Origin: a virus | Reading direction: 5' to 3' (one strand) | IMG/VR virus record: IMGVR_UViG_3300035703_000314 | Location: 1-31,315 of that record | DNA length: 31,315 nt | In this document: piece after piece, positions 7,315 to 14,598 of the stretch | Numbering within the stretch: the stretch's first letter is position 1 | Layout: the number at the start of each line of letters is the position of its first letter | Notes under the pieces: model-generated | What the model was told of the DNA's origin: nothing | What the model saw: only the letters and a program-made list of their open reading frames with translations | The model's database searches: none | Translations under genes and position numbers: made by a program

Positions 7315-8721
7315 TTATTTGTTGTTTTGCCAATGAATTTTTTCTACCGCATAAGGATAGTCTGCTTCGGCATAGAATTGTTTGCGTTTGGTCAAATGCC
7401 GTTTGCTGAACTTACAAGTACTGGTGACATCCCAGATCTCCACACTGTCTTTGTCAAATCCTTTGCGTAGACCTCGCCCAATGCTCTGTATCACTCGTAC
7501 AAAACTTTTACCGGGTTCGATCAAAACCAAATTGTGTAGCTTGGTGATGTTGATGCCCACAGCAGCAATACCATATGTGGCCACAATGACTTTGCCATCA
7601 CTGAAATTGACTTCGGCATATTGCTCTTTGCGATCCTTTACTTTGGTAGATCCACTGAGAAATACTGCGTTGGGAATCTGTTCGGCTAGACTACGACCTG
7701 GATCGACTCGATCGATCAGTACCAATGTGTTGCCATCCAATTTGGCTACCATGCTGGCAATATAGCCGATGCGATCACTGTTTTCCAGTAGATACTGTAG
7801 CTCTGCTTGATAGTTTTTGAACTCAACATGATCTACTAATTGTAGCACATTGACATTGCACTCTGCAAGTACACCGCGGTCTTGTAGCTCAGAGGCACTG
7901 ATACGATTAATGACCTCACCTACGCACACTTGCAAAGCACGCCAATCATATTCTTCTTTGGGTATGGTGCCAGTCACAGCCCACCGTATGGGCACACGAG
8001 CAAATACATCAGTCATCAATGACTTCAATTTATCAGCTTTCAAACTATGACATTCATCGACCATGACACAGATCACCCCGTCAATGGCTTCACTGAGACT
8101 TTCGGGATCAGTTTTGAGCAGACTATTCAAACTCTGCCAAGTACAGATCAAATGTTGATTGTGTAGTTGTTTACGGTCACCATATATCACACCCACATCC
8201 AGTCCCACATTGATATAGTCTTCTTCTGTCTGTGTCACCAAGTTCTTGCTGGGCACGATCAATATAGTACGTCCATGTACCCCAGCACAGCGAGCCAATG
8301 TGGCTGTAAGAATGGTATTATGATGAATTAATCCATTTGAATCATAATATAAATGTGGTGCATCAATTGAAATATCAAAGCAATCGTCATTTTTGATTTC
8401 GGTTAAATTAGTTACTACAATATTTCCGTTTAAATGAGCAACAATTGATCCAATTTTTAAATCTTTAGCAAATATATCCTTCCCGTTTTGTTGTAGAATA
8501 TGATTTTTTGCCACTTTAATTGAATAACCGTTATTGAAATCAATCTGGATCATTGGCAAATTACATTTTTTAATAAAATTCTTTATTGGAGTTTCTCCAG
8601 TTGGTGTGGTTACCGACAATCCTAGATTTTCTGTATTAATTTCGATATTGTCGATTAAATCTTTTTTATTAAATTCTTCAATATAAGCAGCTAATTTTTC
8701 AATCGGAATATTGATTAACAC
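7315..8721 (-). CDS. uvsW: C-intein fused to UvsW helicase C-terminal part
   Basis: Residues 1-135 are a C-intein and 136-468 are the bulk of UvsW, the T4-type 3'-5' helicase/branch-migration enzyme. Intein signs are a block-B-like GYSIKVAKNHIL (His74, with Ala at the usual Thr), a block-F-like CFDISIDAPHLYYDSNGLI, and the splice end HHN|T (His134, Asn135, Thr136 as +1). The helicase part has the DExH box VDECH, motif III VTGTIP and motif VI QSIGRGLRKG. It lacks its own P-loop, which is completed only by splicing to the product of 9688-10257. The start is GTG at 8721 with AAGGAT nine bases upstream. The intein part is clearly more AT-rich than the helicase part. Confidence 0.9.
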   Translation of the reverse strand: MLINIPIEKLAAYIEEFNKKDLIDNIEINTENLGLSVTTPTGETPIKNFIKKCNLPMIQIDFNNGYSIKVAKNHILQQNGKDIFAKDLKIGSIVAHLNGNIVVTNLTEIKNDDCFDISIDAPHLYYDSNGLIHHNTILTATLARCAGVHGRTILIVPSKNLVTQTEEDYINVGLDVGVIYGDRKQLHNQHLICTWQSLNSLLKTDPESLSEAIDGVICVMVDECHSLKADKLKSLMTDVFARVPIRWAVTGTIPKEEYDWRALQVCVGEVINRISASELQDRGVLAECNVNVLQLVDHVEFKNYQAELQYLLENSDRIGYIASMVAKLDGNTLVLIDRVDPGRSLAEQIPNAVFLSGSTKVKDRKEQYAEVNFSDGKVIVATYGIAAVGINITKLHNLVLIEPGKSFVRVIQSIGRGLRKGFDKDSVEIWDVTSTCKFSKRHLTKRKQFYAEADYPYAVEKIHWQNNK

Positions 8722-9719
8722 GAAATAAAATCCTTACATTTTTTTAATACCTCTTCTGGATTATTTTTAAAATCCATTTCCCAAATAATCATAACATCGT
8801 ATCCGTTGTCTTTTAAGTCTTGTATTTTTTTTCTGTCATGTTCCCATACTTCAGTAATTTTCTTTTTTCTTATAAAACAATCTTCTGAGTAAATTTTTGG
8901 GTTTCCGTGCCAGTAATCACCATAAAATTCTATAATTTTTTTCTTATATAAAAAATCTACTCGATGAACTTTATTTTTTCCTCGAACTGTTTTTTCATTT
9001 GATCCGTAATGCCCTTTTCCGATTTGTTCAAATAACTCAATTGACTTTTTACTACGATTATTGATCATATCTTTATTGCCCGGTGAGTCAAGCCACTGCC
9101 TAATTCTTTCGTTAAACATTTTCTCCCCATCGTCACCGTACTTATTCTTATAGTATTCTAGTCCATTGGTAGTTTGTACCTCTTTAATTTTAAGAGTTGC
9201 GTCTTCGTAATCCAGACCTTTGTTAATCCAATATTCAATCGTTCTAATTGAGTATCCGCGAGCACCTTTTTTTGCTGCCGGTGACTTCAATGATCTAGAT
9301 TTTTGCACTTTGATGACTTCTTCTTGGGCTTGTTCATTGTCCAATCCCTGTGCTATCCAGTAATCAACAGTATTTGCTAACCCTTTTCTTTTTTCTAAAT
9401 TCACATCATTGATAATAGTCAAAATTTGTTCTTTGGTAAAAATGCAACTTAGTTTATCTGTAGTCATTAAATGAGTTTTGTCCTTTGAACAATCGCAACT
9501 GCCTATAAAAACTTCCTTATATGTGGTTAATTTTAACCGTCGATGGCATTTAAAACAATTTTGAGTAGTTAATTCAAGTCCTTTTTTAATATGATATTTG
9601 CTTGCATAGACTGGTTCCTTTAAATAATCAACCAAATCCCATTTGTTTATATTATGTAAAGAACATAGTCTTATCCAACTTCTTTTTTTATAACCGGTTA
9701 GTATTTTTTGTAACGTCAT
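8715..9719 (-). CDS. EDxHD (Vsr-like) free-standing homing endonuclease
   Basis: A 334-residue endonuclease. The N-terminus has a CFKCHRRLKL...GSCDCSKD zinc-ribbon-like cluster (residues about 55-77). The middle has two related units of about 45 residues, (T)V/I-x-YWI-x-(Q/K)GLD-x-E-A...VQ, at about 115 and 160, probably DNA-binding. The C-terminus is the Vsr-fold nuclease: VDFLYKKKIIEFYGDYWHGNP, then VWEHDRKKIQDLKDNGYDVM and IIWEMDF. Asp, Glu, Asp and His positions fit the EDxHD family known from fractured inteins. It overlaps uvsW-N by 32 bases and the C-intein start by 7. AGGAG lies 7 bases before its ATG, and AATAAATA lies further up. It is very AT-rich, as expected for a mobile gene. Confidence 0.88.
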   Translation of the reverse strand: MTLQKILTGYKKRSWIRLCSLHNINKWDLVDYLKEPVYASKYHIKKGLELTTQNCFKCHRRLKLTTYKEVFIGSCDCSKDKTHLMTTDKLSCIFTKEQILTIINDVNLEKRKGLANTVDYWIAQGLDNEQAQEEVIKVQKSRSLKSPAAKKGARGYSIRTIEYWINKGLDYEDATLKIKEVQTTNGLEYYKNKYGDDGEKMFNERIRQWLDSPGNKDMINNRSKKSIELFEQIGKGHYGSNEKTVRGKNKVHRVDFLYKKKIIEFYGDYWHGNPKIYSEDCFIRKKKITEVWEHDRKKIQDLKDNGYDVMIIWEMDFKNNPEEVLKKCKDFISC

Positions 9720-10257
9720 TTTCCTGCTCCTGTAGCAGTTTATTTATTAAAAACTTACCAAAAGGAGTGGTTTTGTCAACATTAATACTTATTACTGTAT
9801 CTCCTCCTAAACATTTGCCTGCTCCTGTAGCGATACACTGTATGCTCTGTGGATGGGTCAAGAATTCATTGACCGCAGCTAGTTGATAGTCACGCAATAC
9901 TATGGGTTCACCCGCTAGAGGATGCCCTTCAGGCCAACCGTGATCAGATAGATAGTCCACTGACACAGGTTCCAATGGATATTCGATTGGGTATTGCCTA
10001 AGGTCTTCAAGGTCAATGTCGTAGCCCTGTTGTTCCAGTATGGGCAAGATCTCGGGCAGTAAGTTGATGTATGTACTACCACCTAACTGAAAAAATGTCT
10101 CACAACCATCCCATCGTCCCAGTCGTACTGCTGGGATAAACCTTGCTCCGGGTATTTCATATTTGAATTTTTTATTGAGTTCTCTGCGAGTTGCGACACT
10201 CAATCCTTCAATTTTGACATTGACTTCATCTTTGATTATTAATTTTGCTGTGGGCAT
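9688..10257 (-). CDS. uvsW: UvsW helicase N-terminal part fused to short N-intein
   Basis: Residues 1-148 are the UvsW N-terminal domain and start of the helicase core: RFIPAVRLGRWDGCETFF, the Q-motif-like VLRDYQLAAVNEFL, and IATGAGK, which is the Walker A up to Lys148. Residues 149-189 are the N-intein. It starts CLGGDTVI (block A with nucleophile Cys149) and ends after only 41 residues. The last residues, from about 174, coincide with the endonuclease leader and start, so the working N-intein may be about 25 residues. Alone this protein cannot bind ATP properly; trans-splicing with the product of 7315-8721 is needed. Confidence 0.9.
   Translation of the reverse strand: MPTAKLIIKDEVNVKIEGLSVATRRELNKKFKYEIPGARFIPAVRLGRWDGCETFFQLGGSTYINLLPEILPILEQQGYDIDLEDLRQYPIEYPLEPVSVDYLSDHGWPEGHPLAGEPIVLRDYQLAAVNEFLTHPQSIQCIATGAGKCLGGDTVISINVDKTTPFGKFLINKLLQEQENDVTKNTNRL
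9717..9831 (-). repeat. 20-bp near-repeat of the uvsW P-loop sequence
   Basis: GCTACAGGAGCAGGCAAATG (9831-9812) encodes the Walker A ATGAGK before the intein. GCTACAGGAGCAGGAAAATG (9736-9717) ends in the endonuclease start codon; 19 of 20 bases match. The second copy is read in another frame in the N-intein tail and supplies the AGGAG ribosome site of the endonuclease. Confidence 0.85.
9741..9748 (-). promoter_or_regulatory. late-promoter-like AATAAATA before the EDxHD endonuclease
   Basis: AATAAATA matches the T4 late element TATAAATA at 7 of 8 bases and lies 21 bases before the endonuclease ATG, which leaves a short leader containing AGGAG. It lies inside the N-intein tail coding sequence. 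Confidence 0.45.
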
Positions 10258-10260
10258 GAG

Positions 10261-11370
10261 TTATGTGTTTTTGACCTTTATGAGATTGTTGACGCCATAA
10301 TAGACAATTTTGTCTGCTTGTCCCGAATACCTAGACTGTATACCATATATCACACTCTCATCTGTGAATACAATACGCGGAACAGGACATTGATTATTAT
10401 TTAACACCAATGACATATAGACTTGAACTTGTGGCACAGACTTTTTGCGACCACGTCGACTGTTGTCAAGTTGACAAACTTGATCTGCTCCAAAGCATTC
10501 TTGTATGGTGTCTAGATTGTGTTCAAATCCCTTGATAAAAATCGGAGCTCGCCCCAGAGCCTTTAGCCACCGACACACTTCATCAAGACTGTATTGATCA
10601 GATCTGATCTCGACATCACGCTCCAGAGTCCAATCCAACCAATGTTGTGGATACTGACCACGAGCTTGATTCAATATATCCTCACTGACTGACACTTGCC
10701 ACACTGTGGCTTGATTGAGTATGGCCAATAAAGACATTGTGCCACTGTTGAGCTCGGTGAGGTCCAGACTGGAGATGGCGGGAGTGACTTGGTATTGGTG
10801 ATCTTGTTGAGTCAGTGTATAAGCATTGACCTCTTGCTCTAGGTTTTTGGCCAGTTCAGCAATGTCAAACTTGATGTCGAATTCGTGATGTTGTGCCCAT
10901 GCCCAACAGTAATAGACATTGGGTAATGTGGCTGCTATGAGCCAACAGCGAAGATCACGATCAAATTCTACCCGCCCGCAACTGTTCTGACCAAAATTTC
11001 GAATCTTCTCTACCAAACTGCCGTCAAATGGAAATCTCAATTCCAAATTCTGTGTGGCCAGATTATGACTCAAGGTGCGAGAACGATCTACCACTCGTAT
11101 GGGAATACGATGATCTAATTGTTCAGGCACACTCACGCCTAATCCTTTCAATTGGCGGCGATACTTGTGTACCAATTTTTTGGCCAATGCAGATTGTTTG
11201 TCAGTCAGTCCACGACCTTGTAGTGTCTGTTCAGCAAAACTGTCCACTATACCATAGTCATAATTGGCCAAACTGACCACTGGCGTGTTGACAAATCTGG
11301 GGATAAGTTGACCATTCAAGTCACGGGCACCAGCAATGAATTCCAAGTAGTCTTCAAGATATTTAAGCAT
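10261..11370 (-). CDS. conserved protein upstream of uvsW, 369 aa
   Basis: I choose ATG 11370 (MLKYLEDYLEFI) rather than an upstream TTG at 11406 because a promoter occupies 11377-11406. A basic stretch SALAKKLVHKYRRQLK lies near residue 65 and HRIPIRVVDRS near 90. The C-terminal half includes PRIVFTDESVIYGIQSRYSG. No Walker or nuclease motif is visible to me. Its position directly before uvsW suggests a recombination or replication role, and I recall similar proteins beside uvsW in cyanophages, but this is inference. With the -10 six bases from the ATG, its mRNA is probably leaderless. Confidence 0.7.
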   Translation of the reverse strand: MLKYLEDYLEFIAGARDLNGQLIPRFVNTPVVSLANYDYGIVDSFAEQTLQGRGLTDKQSALAKKLVHKYRRQLKGLGVSVPEQLDHRIPIRVVDRSRTLSHNLATQNLELRFPFDGSLVEKIRNFGQNSCGRVEFDRDLRCWLIAATLPNVYYCWAWAQHHEFDIKFDIAELAKNLEQEVNAYTLTQQDHQYQVTPAISSLDLTELNSGTMSLLAILNQATVWQVSVSEDILNQARGQYPQHWLDWTLERDVEIRSDQYSLDEVCRWLKALGRAPIFIKGFEHNLDTIQECFGADQVCQLDNSRRGRKKSVPQVQVYMSLVLNNNQCPVPRIVFTDESVIYGIQSRYSGQADKIVYYGVNNLIKVKNT

Positions 11371-11376
11371 AGGTAC

Positions 11377-11406
11377 AGTATAGCAGAACGCACAGATCAA
11401 AGTCAA
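11377..11406 (-). promoter_or_regulatory. sigma70 promoter giving a leaderless mRNA
   Basis: TTGACT (11406-11401), an 18-bp spacer and TATACT (11382-11377) are followed by only six bases before ATG 11370. Transcription should start at or next to the ATG. Confidence 0.7.
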
Positions 11407-11430
11407 AAAAAAGCAGCCCGGAGGCTGCTG
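11405..11430 (-). terminator. intrinsic terminator after the AAA+ gene
   Basis: The minus strand reads AGCAGCC-TCC-GGGCTGCT followed by a run of eight T (11412-11405). The stem has 7 bp with a short loop. The T-run abuts the -35 box of the next promoter. Confidence 0.85.
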
Positions 11431-11450
11431 AAAGAACGCACTAGATGATC

Positions 11451-12482
11451 TTAACTGTTCTTACACACAGTGGTCACTGCCAGACGCTGCCACTTGTCGG
11501 GGAAGCTCTTGGCCAGATCCGCAATCTTGAGAGCCATACGCAGGCTCATCTCACGCAGGCTGTCACGCTTGGCGTAGACCCAGTCAAGGATTTCGTTCTG
11601 CTGCTGCTCGGTGAAATCGTAGTCCTGGAACAGTTCGCCAGTGGCCGCAATTTGCCGAATACGCAGATAACGATCACGCATGGTGTTCAGGGTCAGATCC
11701 AAGTAGTGGCAGCGGCTCTGGAGTGCTTCGAGGTGCTCTTTGATCTTGTTGCTACGAACATCATCAAACTTGAGGTTGGTGATGAAGATCACGCTGCCTT
11801 TGAAGTTGAAGGTATCGGGCACACCTTCACGACGCAGAGCGTGGCTCTCAGCCAGCCAGCTGATCTTACGGCTCTTGCCCGAATCCAAAGCACCTTTGAG
11901 CAGGTTCAACGAAACATCATCAAAGAACAAGCCATCGCAGTCATCAAACACCAGAACACAGCCAGGATCGCTGTACTTGTAGAGAGTACAATACAGGCCG
12001 ATTGCCGAAGTGCTGCCTTTGACTACTTCGTGCCGGATACGCTTGTTGCTGAGTTTGTCCAGCAAGCTGGCACGCTCAATCTCTTGCTCGACACCGTAGC
12101 TCTTGCCAACTCCGGGGGGACCCGAAACAATCATAGCACGGATATCGCCATTGATGGCAGCACGGGTCATGTCAGTGAGAATGTCAAACCGCTCGCCGAT
12201 ACGAGCCATGACTTCTTCGTCAGTCTCAGTGACCAACATGGCCACAGGAGCAGAGGTCTGGGGCAGTTCAGCAACCGCACCGCCGTTGACGAATTGATAG
12301 TCTTGCGGACCCTCAACATTGACGCGGATGGTCTCGGGAAAGCCCGGGAAATTGCCATCATTGCGAACAGTCACAAACGAGCTCTTGCCGGTTTGTTGGA
12401 ACTGGCTGACCAGAGTAAAAACACGGCCTGCCACGCTTTTGTTGCGATAAGAACCGTTAACGATGCGGATTTGCGAGCTCAT
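11451..12482 (-). CDS. AAA+ ATPase, phage-conserved
   Basis: A 343-residue AAA+ protein. A small N-terminal domain (residues 1-75) precedes the core. Walker A GPPGVGKS is at 121-128, Walker B VLVFDDCDG at 176-184, and a sensor-1 strand GSVIFITNLKFDD comes about 55 residues later. The C-terminal helical region ends LAVTTVCKNS. Such stand-alone AAA+ proteins are common in large phages, with unknown substrates; a role in remodelling a phage or host complex is only a guess. It has its own consensus promoter and terminator, so it forms a monocistronic unit, and its codon use looks more GC-rich and host-like than the neighbours. A 404-codon plus-strand frame lying over it is a shadow. Confidence 0.85.
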   Translation of the reverse strand: MSSQIRIVNGSYRNKSVAGRVFTLVSQFQQTGKSSFVTVRNDGNFPGFPETIRVNVEGPQDYQFVNGGAVAELPQTSAPVAMLVTETDEEVMARIGERFDILTDMTRAAINGDIRAMIVSGPPGVGKSYGVEQEIERASLLDKLSNKRIRHEVVKGSTSAIGLYCTLYKYSDPGCVLVFDDCDGLFFDDVSLNLLKGALDSGKSRKISWLAESHALRREGVPDTFNFKGSVIFITNLKFDDVRSNKIKEHLEALQSRCHYLDLTLNTMRDRYLRIRQIAATGELFQDYDFTEQQQNEILDWVYAKRDSLREMSLRMALKIADLAKSFPDKWQRLAVTTVCKNS

Positions 12483-12515
12483 CTGTGTGTCCTTGTGTTC
12501 GTTTACTGTTCAATA

Positions 12516-12544
12516 ATTATAGCGAAATTCGGGCTGGGTGTCAA
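12516..12544 (-). promoter_or_regulatory. consensus sigma70 promoter for AAA+ ATPase
   Basis: TTGACA (12544-12539), a 17-bp spacer and TATAAT (12521-12516): a perfect consensus. The leader contains AAGGA ahead of the ATG at 12482. Confidence 0.9.
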
Positions 12545-12549
12545 CCAAT

Positions 12550-12762
12550 TTAATGTACCGCGGAACTCTGTTGTACAAAAGCAACACCATATTCCGCTTG
12601 ATTCAGCTCAAATTCCGCTTGATCCAGCTGATCTTCGTACTGAGACAACAATTCAGTAGCATACTGGATGTCGTCTTCGCTGGCTTGAGCGTACCAAGCA
12701 GCCAGTCGCTGGGGGGTGAGATTGAGCAGGAATTCGAGATTGGCTTGATCGCGTTGGTTCAT
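12550..12762 (-). CDS. small acidic protein, 70 aa
   Basis: A 70-residue, Gln/Glu-rich, all-helical protein starting MNQRDQANLEFLLNL, with LLSQYEDQLDQAEFELNQAE as a likely coiled coil. CGGAG lies ahead of the ATG, behind its own consensus promoter. No known domain. Strong early-type expression is expected, which suggests a host-takeover or regulatory role, but nothing in the sequence proves it. Confidence 0.7.
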   Translation of the reverse strand: MNQRDQANLEFLLNLTPQRLAAWYAQASEDDIQYATELLSQYEDQLDQAEFELNQAEYGVAFVQQSSAVH

Positions 12763-12793
12763 TTATTGCTCCGTTTTGCTAGTGTATGTGTCA

Positions 12794-12822
12794 ATTATAG
12801 CACCAAAATTTGATGCTGTCAA
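12794..12822 (-). promoter_or_regulatory. consensus sigma70 promoter
   Basis: TTGACA (12822-12817), 17 bp, TATAAT (12799-12794) drives the 70-aa gene. It is the second of several near-identical promoters in this stretch. Confidence 0.9.
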
Positions 12823-12828
12823 CCGTTT

Positions 12829-13017
12829 TTAGTATTGACCTTCTTCCATTTGATCGTCATTGACTTCTACCAGCTGGACTTCCAGCCCGGCAAGAGCAAG
12901 GATATTGGCCAGCTCGCGAGCACGAATACTATGCCCACCCCACAATTCGCCCAGCTTGTCAGCAACAAGAATCCAATCACCACTGCCCAAGTTGTTGGTT
13001 ACCACTTTGATCATCAT
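12829..13017 (-). CDS. small hypothetical protein, 62 aa
   Basis: I start at ATG 13017 (MMIKVVTNNLGSGDWILVAD) because the promoter -10 sits at 13047-13052 and rules out the upstream TTG at 13047. The product is a 62-residue acidic alpha/beta-like protein with KLGELWGGHSIRARELANIL and an acidic tail. AGGCG near the start is a weak ribosome site. Function unknown. Confidence 0.65.
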   Translation of the reverse strand: MMIKVVTNNLGSGDWILVADKLGELWGGHSIRARELANILALAGLEVQLVEVNDDQMEEGQY

Positions 13018-13046
13018 GTTCGCCTGTTTGTGTACGCTATGAATCA

Positions 13047-13075
13047 ATTATAGCGAAAAGGAATCGGGATGTCAA
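13047..13075 (-). promoter_or_regulatory. consensus sigma70 promoter
   Basis: TTGACA (13075-13070), 17 bp, TATAAT (13052-13047) lies between the stop at 13103 and the start at 13017. It fixes the start choice of the 62-aa gene. Confidence 0.9.
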
Positions 13076-13102
13076 GTCAATCAATGTTGTAGTAAAACAA
13101 CA

Positions 13103-13366
13103 CTATTCTGAGCCATCTGCTGATTTAGTCTCACCGTCTGGACCAGAGATGTCATATCTGCCACCACACTTGCCACAGTAGAACCAACTCCACCCAAATC
13201 CATTGTCGTGATACTTGCCGCCACTGTGCCCTTCTTGGAAGCATTCACGCATCAATTGTCGTTTAGCAGGATAGTAGACTGTATTGTCGTACTCTTCCAT
13301 AAGTTCCTGCATCTTCTTTGACCGTGCTCGATCAATCTCACCTCGGCGCTGCCAAATATTACTCAA
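13103..13366 (-). CDS. small CxxC protein, 87 aa
   Basis: Starts with TTG at 13366, overlapping the upstream TGA (TTGA). The N-terminal half is charged and helical (RARSKKMQELMEEYD). The C-terminal half is Gly/aromatic-rich with WFYCGKCGGRYDISG, a CxxC knuckle; with an earlier Cys and His residues it may bind zinc. It is the last gene of the long small-gene operon that starts at 17178. Function unknown. Confidence 0.6.
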   Translation of the reverse strand: MSNIWQRRGEIDRARSKKMQELMEEYDNTVYYPAKRQLMRECFQEGHSGGKYHDNGFGWSWFYCGKCGGRYDISGPDGETKSADGSE

Positions 13367-13578
13367 CCCTCAACTCCGAAATGTTTCTTTACTACATAAC
13401 CAACGTCATTGCCAGTTAGTTTTTCATCGCCCCATTCTATTTCAAACAAGTTAGCACATTCCCGAACAATCAACACGGCGAACTTTTCTACATTAGCAAC
13501 TGTATTCAACTCGCTCAATTTACCATCGGTGGTACCAATAAAGCATTGATTGATAAGTTCATACATTCGTTCGTTCAT
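13363..13578 (-). CDS. MNER/HFGVE family paralog 1, 71 aa
   Basis: First of five small paralogs, starting MNERMYELINQCF. It carries the family centre KFAVLIVRECANLFE and the tail KKHFGVEG. The family pattern is an N-terminal MNE-R/N, a central FAELI-x2-EC helix and a C-terminal K/E-HFG(V/I). Its end overlaps the CxxC gene. I recall such proteins in T4-like phages but no function. Confidence 0.7.
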   Translation of the reverse strand: MNERMYELINQCFIGTTDGKLSELNTVANVEKFAVLIVRECANLFEIEWGDEKLTGNDVGYVVKKHFGVEG

Positions 13579-13590
13579 TTTGCACTCACT

Positions 13591-13761
13591 CTATGATACT
13601 TTTTTAACCAAATTGAATTTAACATCAGTCATAGAAAAATCCTCTGGAATTAATCCGTCTTTGACTGCCTTTTTTAGTAGGTCAAATCTTCCGGCAGTTG
13701 TGGTCCTGCCAATGATTAAATCACCTACTGATACTTCCCATTCAAATAGTTCTTCATTCAT
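13591..13761 (-). CDS. small protein, 56 aa
   Basis: ATG 13761 overlaps the upstream stop as ATGA and the frame ends in TAG at 13591. It encodes MNEELFEWEVSVGDLIIGRT and then a helical DLLKKAVKDGL and VKFNLVKKVS. It fills the gap between two paralogs, and the overlap is the coupling typical here. It shares only the MNE start with them. Function unknown. Confidence 0.65.
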   Translation of the reverse strand: MNEELFEWEVSVGDLIIGRTTTAGRFDLLKKAVKDGLIPEDFSMTDVKFNLVKKVS

Positions 13762-13973
13762 TCTTCAACTCCGAAATGTTCTTTGATATCATTAATCAAC
13801 TCAACTGCCCACACTGGTTCGGCATATTGGGATGCTTCATTTTCAATCTTGTTCATGCATTCCTGAATAATCAACTCAGCGAACTTAGCCATCATGATTT
13901 TTACATCAACATGATCTCCTTTGTTCGCCGCCATCTCAGCCTGTTCAGCGAGTTCTCGAATTCGTTCGTTCAT
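13758..13973 (-). CDS. MNER/HFGVE family paralog 2, 71 aa
   Basis: Begins MNERIRELAEQAEMAANKGD, has the centre MAKFAELIIQECMNKIE, and ends IKEHFGVEE. It is the clearest family member together with the 15385 gene. A start ATG at 13973 follows the stop of the tiny membrane protein by one base. Predicted helical and cytoplasmic; function unknown. Confidence 0.75.
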   Translation of the reverse strand: MNERIRELAEQAEMAANKGDHVDVKIMMAKFAELIIQECMNKIENEASQYAEPVWAVELINDIKEHFGVEE

Positions 13974-13974
13974 A

Positions 13975-14097
13975 TCATTCCTTCACACAGGTAATTTTCT
14001 TTGTGTCGTAAATCATAACAAAATTGCCGATATTCAGCATACCGAGAACTGTCAAAAACAGAACAAATGCTCCGATGCAGGCTAATACTGTTTTCAT
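13975..14097 (-). CDS. tiny single-pass membrane protein, 40 aa
   Basis: ATG 14097 shares its A with the upstream TGA, and the frame stops at 13975. It reads MKTVLACIGAFVLFLTVLGM, one hydrophobic segment, then a short polar tail IYDTKKITCVKE. The overlap with both neighbours favours it over the 80-codon alternative frame at 13970-14212, which would overlap the paralog by 116 bases. It may be an inner-membrane peptide; no known family. Confidence 0.6.
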   Translation of the reverse strand: MKTVLACIGAFVLFLTVLGMLNIGNFVMIYDTKKITCVKE

Positions 14098-14327
14098 CAT
14101 TCAATTCCGAAATGTTTTCTGATCTGTCTAGCAATTCTGTCTGCTGTATTGGTGCAACAGGCATCACCATCAGTAATATCATTTTCACTAACTTTAGCAC
14201 ACTCTTTAGCAATTTCTTGGGCTAGTGTTTCCAGTATGATTAGGTTTTCATTGGGCCAACCAGGGGGAAGTTGATCCTCAACATAAAGCCCACACTCTCT
14301 GCCTATTCTGCGAATATTTTCGTTCAT
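14097..14327 (-). CDS. MNER/HFGVE family paralog 3, 76 aa
   Basis: Begins MNENIRRIGRECGLYVEDQ, with the centre LAQEIAKECAKVSE and tail IRKHFGIE. It is the most divergent family member and has an insert with CC (DGDACCTNTAD). It overlaps the membrane-protein start by one base. Confidence 0.7.
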   Translation of the reverse strand: MNENIRRIGRECGLYVEDQLPPGWPNENLIILETLAQEIAKECAKVSENDITDGDACCTNTADRIARQIRKHFGIE

Positions 14328-14328
14328 T

Positions 14329-14598
14329 TTAAGATCCGTATCTGTTGGTCAACTCAGTCATAAGATCGTCATAGGATTTGAACACTTCTGACCCAGTGAC
14401 ATTAGTGCGAAACACTATGAAATTGCGATTGTAAATTTCCACTGTGGCATCTAGTGTTCTGGCATAACCAAAAGTCACTGAATGAAACTTTTTGCCTTTT
14501 TTGTTGACATGCTGTCCGGACAACACTCCATATGGAGCAGTGAAATTTTGGTGTTGCGCCCAATCAGCAATTGCCTGACATATCTCTTGACTATTCAT
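14329..14598 (-). CDS. hypothetical protein, 89 aa
   Basis: An 89-residue protein beginning MNSQEICQAIADWAQHQNF. Its beta-rich centre (GKKFHSVTFGYARTLDATVE, then YNRNFIVFRTNVTG) and helical end (YDDLMTELTNRYG) suggest a small alpha/beta fold. The ATG at 14598 lies 8 bases inside the preceding gene. Function unknown. Confidence 0.65.
   Translation of the reverse strand: MNSQEICQAIADWAQHQNFTAPYGVLSGQHVNKKGKKFHSVTFGYARTLDATVEIYNRNFIVFRTNVTGSEVFKSYDDLMTELTNRYGS

Larger units (their letters stand above)
8317..9813 (-). mobile_element. split-intein plus homing-endonuclease insertion in uvsW
   Basis: The insert starts at the Cys codon TGT (9813-9811) directly after GAGK and ends at the Asn codon before Thr 8316-8314, inside the Walker A GAGK|T of UvsW. 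It holds a short N-intein (at most 41 aa), a complete endonuclease gene and a 135-aa C-intein. This matches the published fractured-gene arrangement, in which free-standing EDxHD endonucleases separate split-intein genes. Short N-intein plus long C-intein is the atypical split class. Joining the exteins gives about 481 residues, the expected UvsW size. Confidence 0.9.

Noticed and set aside
11445-12659. 404-codon open frame on the plus strand
   Set aside because: It lies antisense across the AAA+ gene, which has intact Walker motifs, a consensus promoter and a terminator. The plus-strand product shows no domain and no ribosome site.
13970-14212. 80-codon frame starting MLKSVLKLVKM
   Set aside because: It overlaps paralog 3 by 116 bases. 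The 40-aa frame at 13975-14097 fits the gap and couples to both neighbours.
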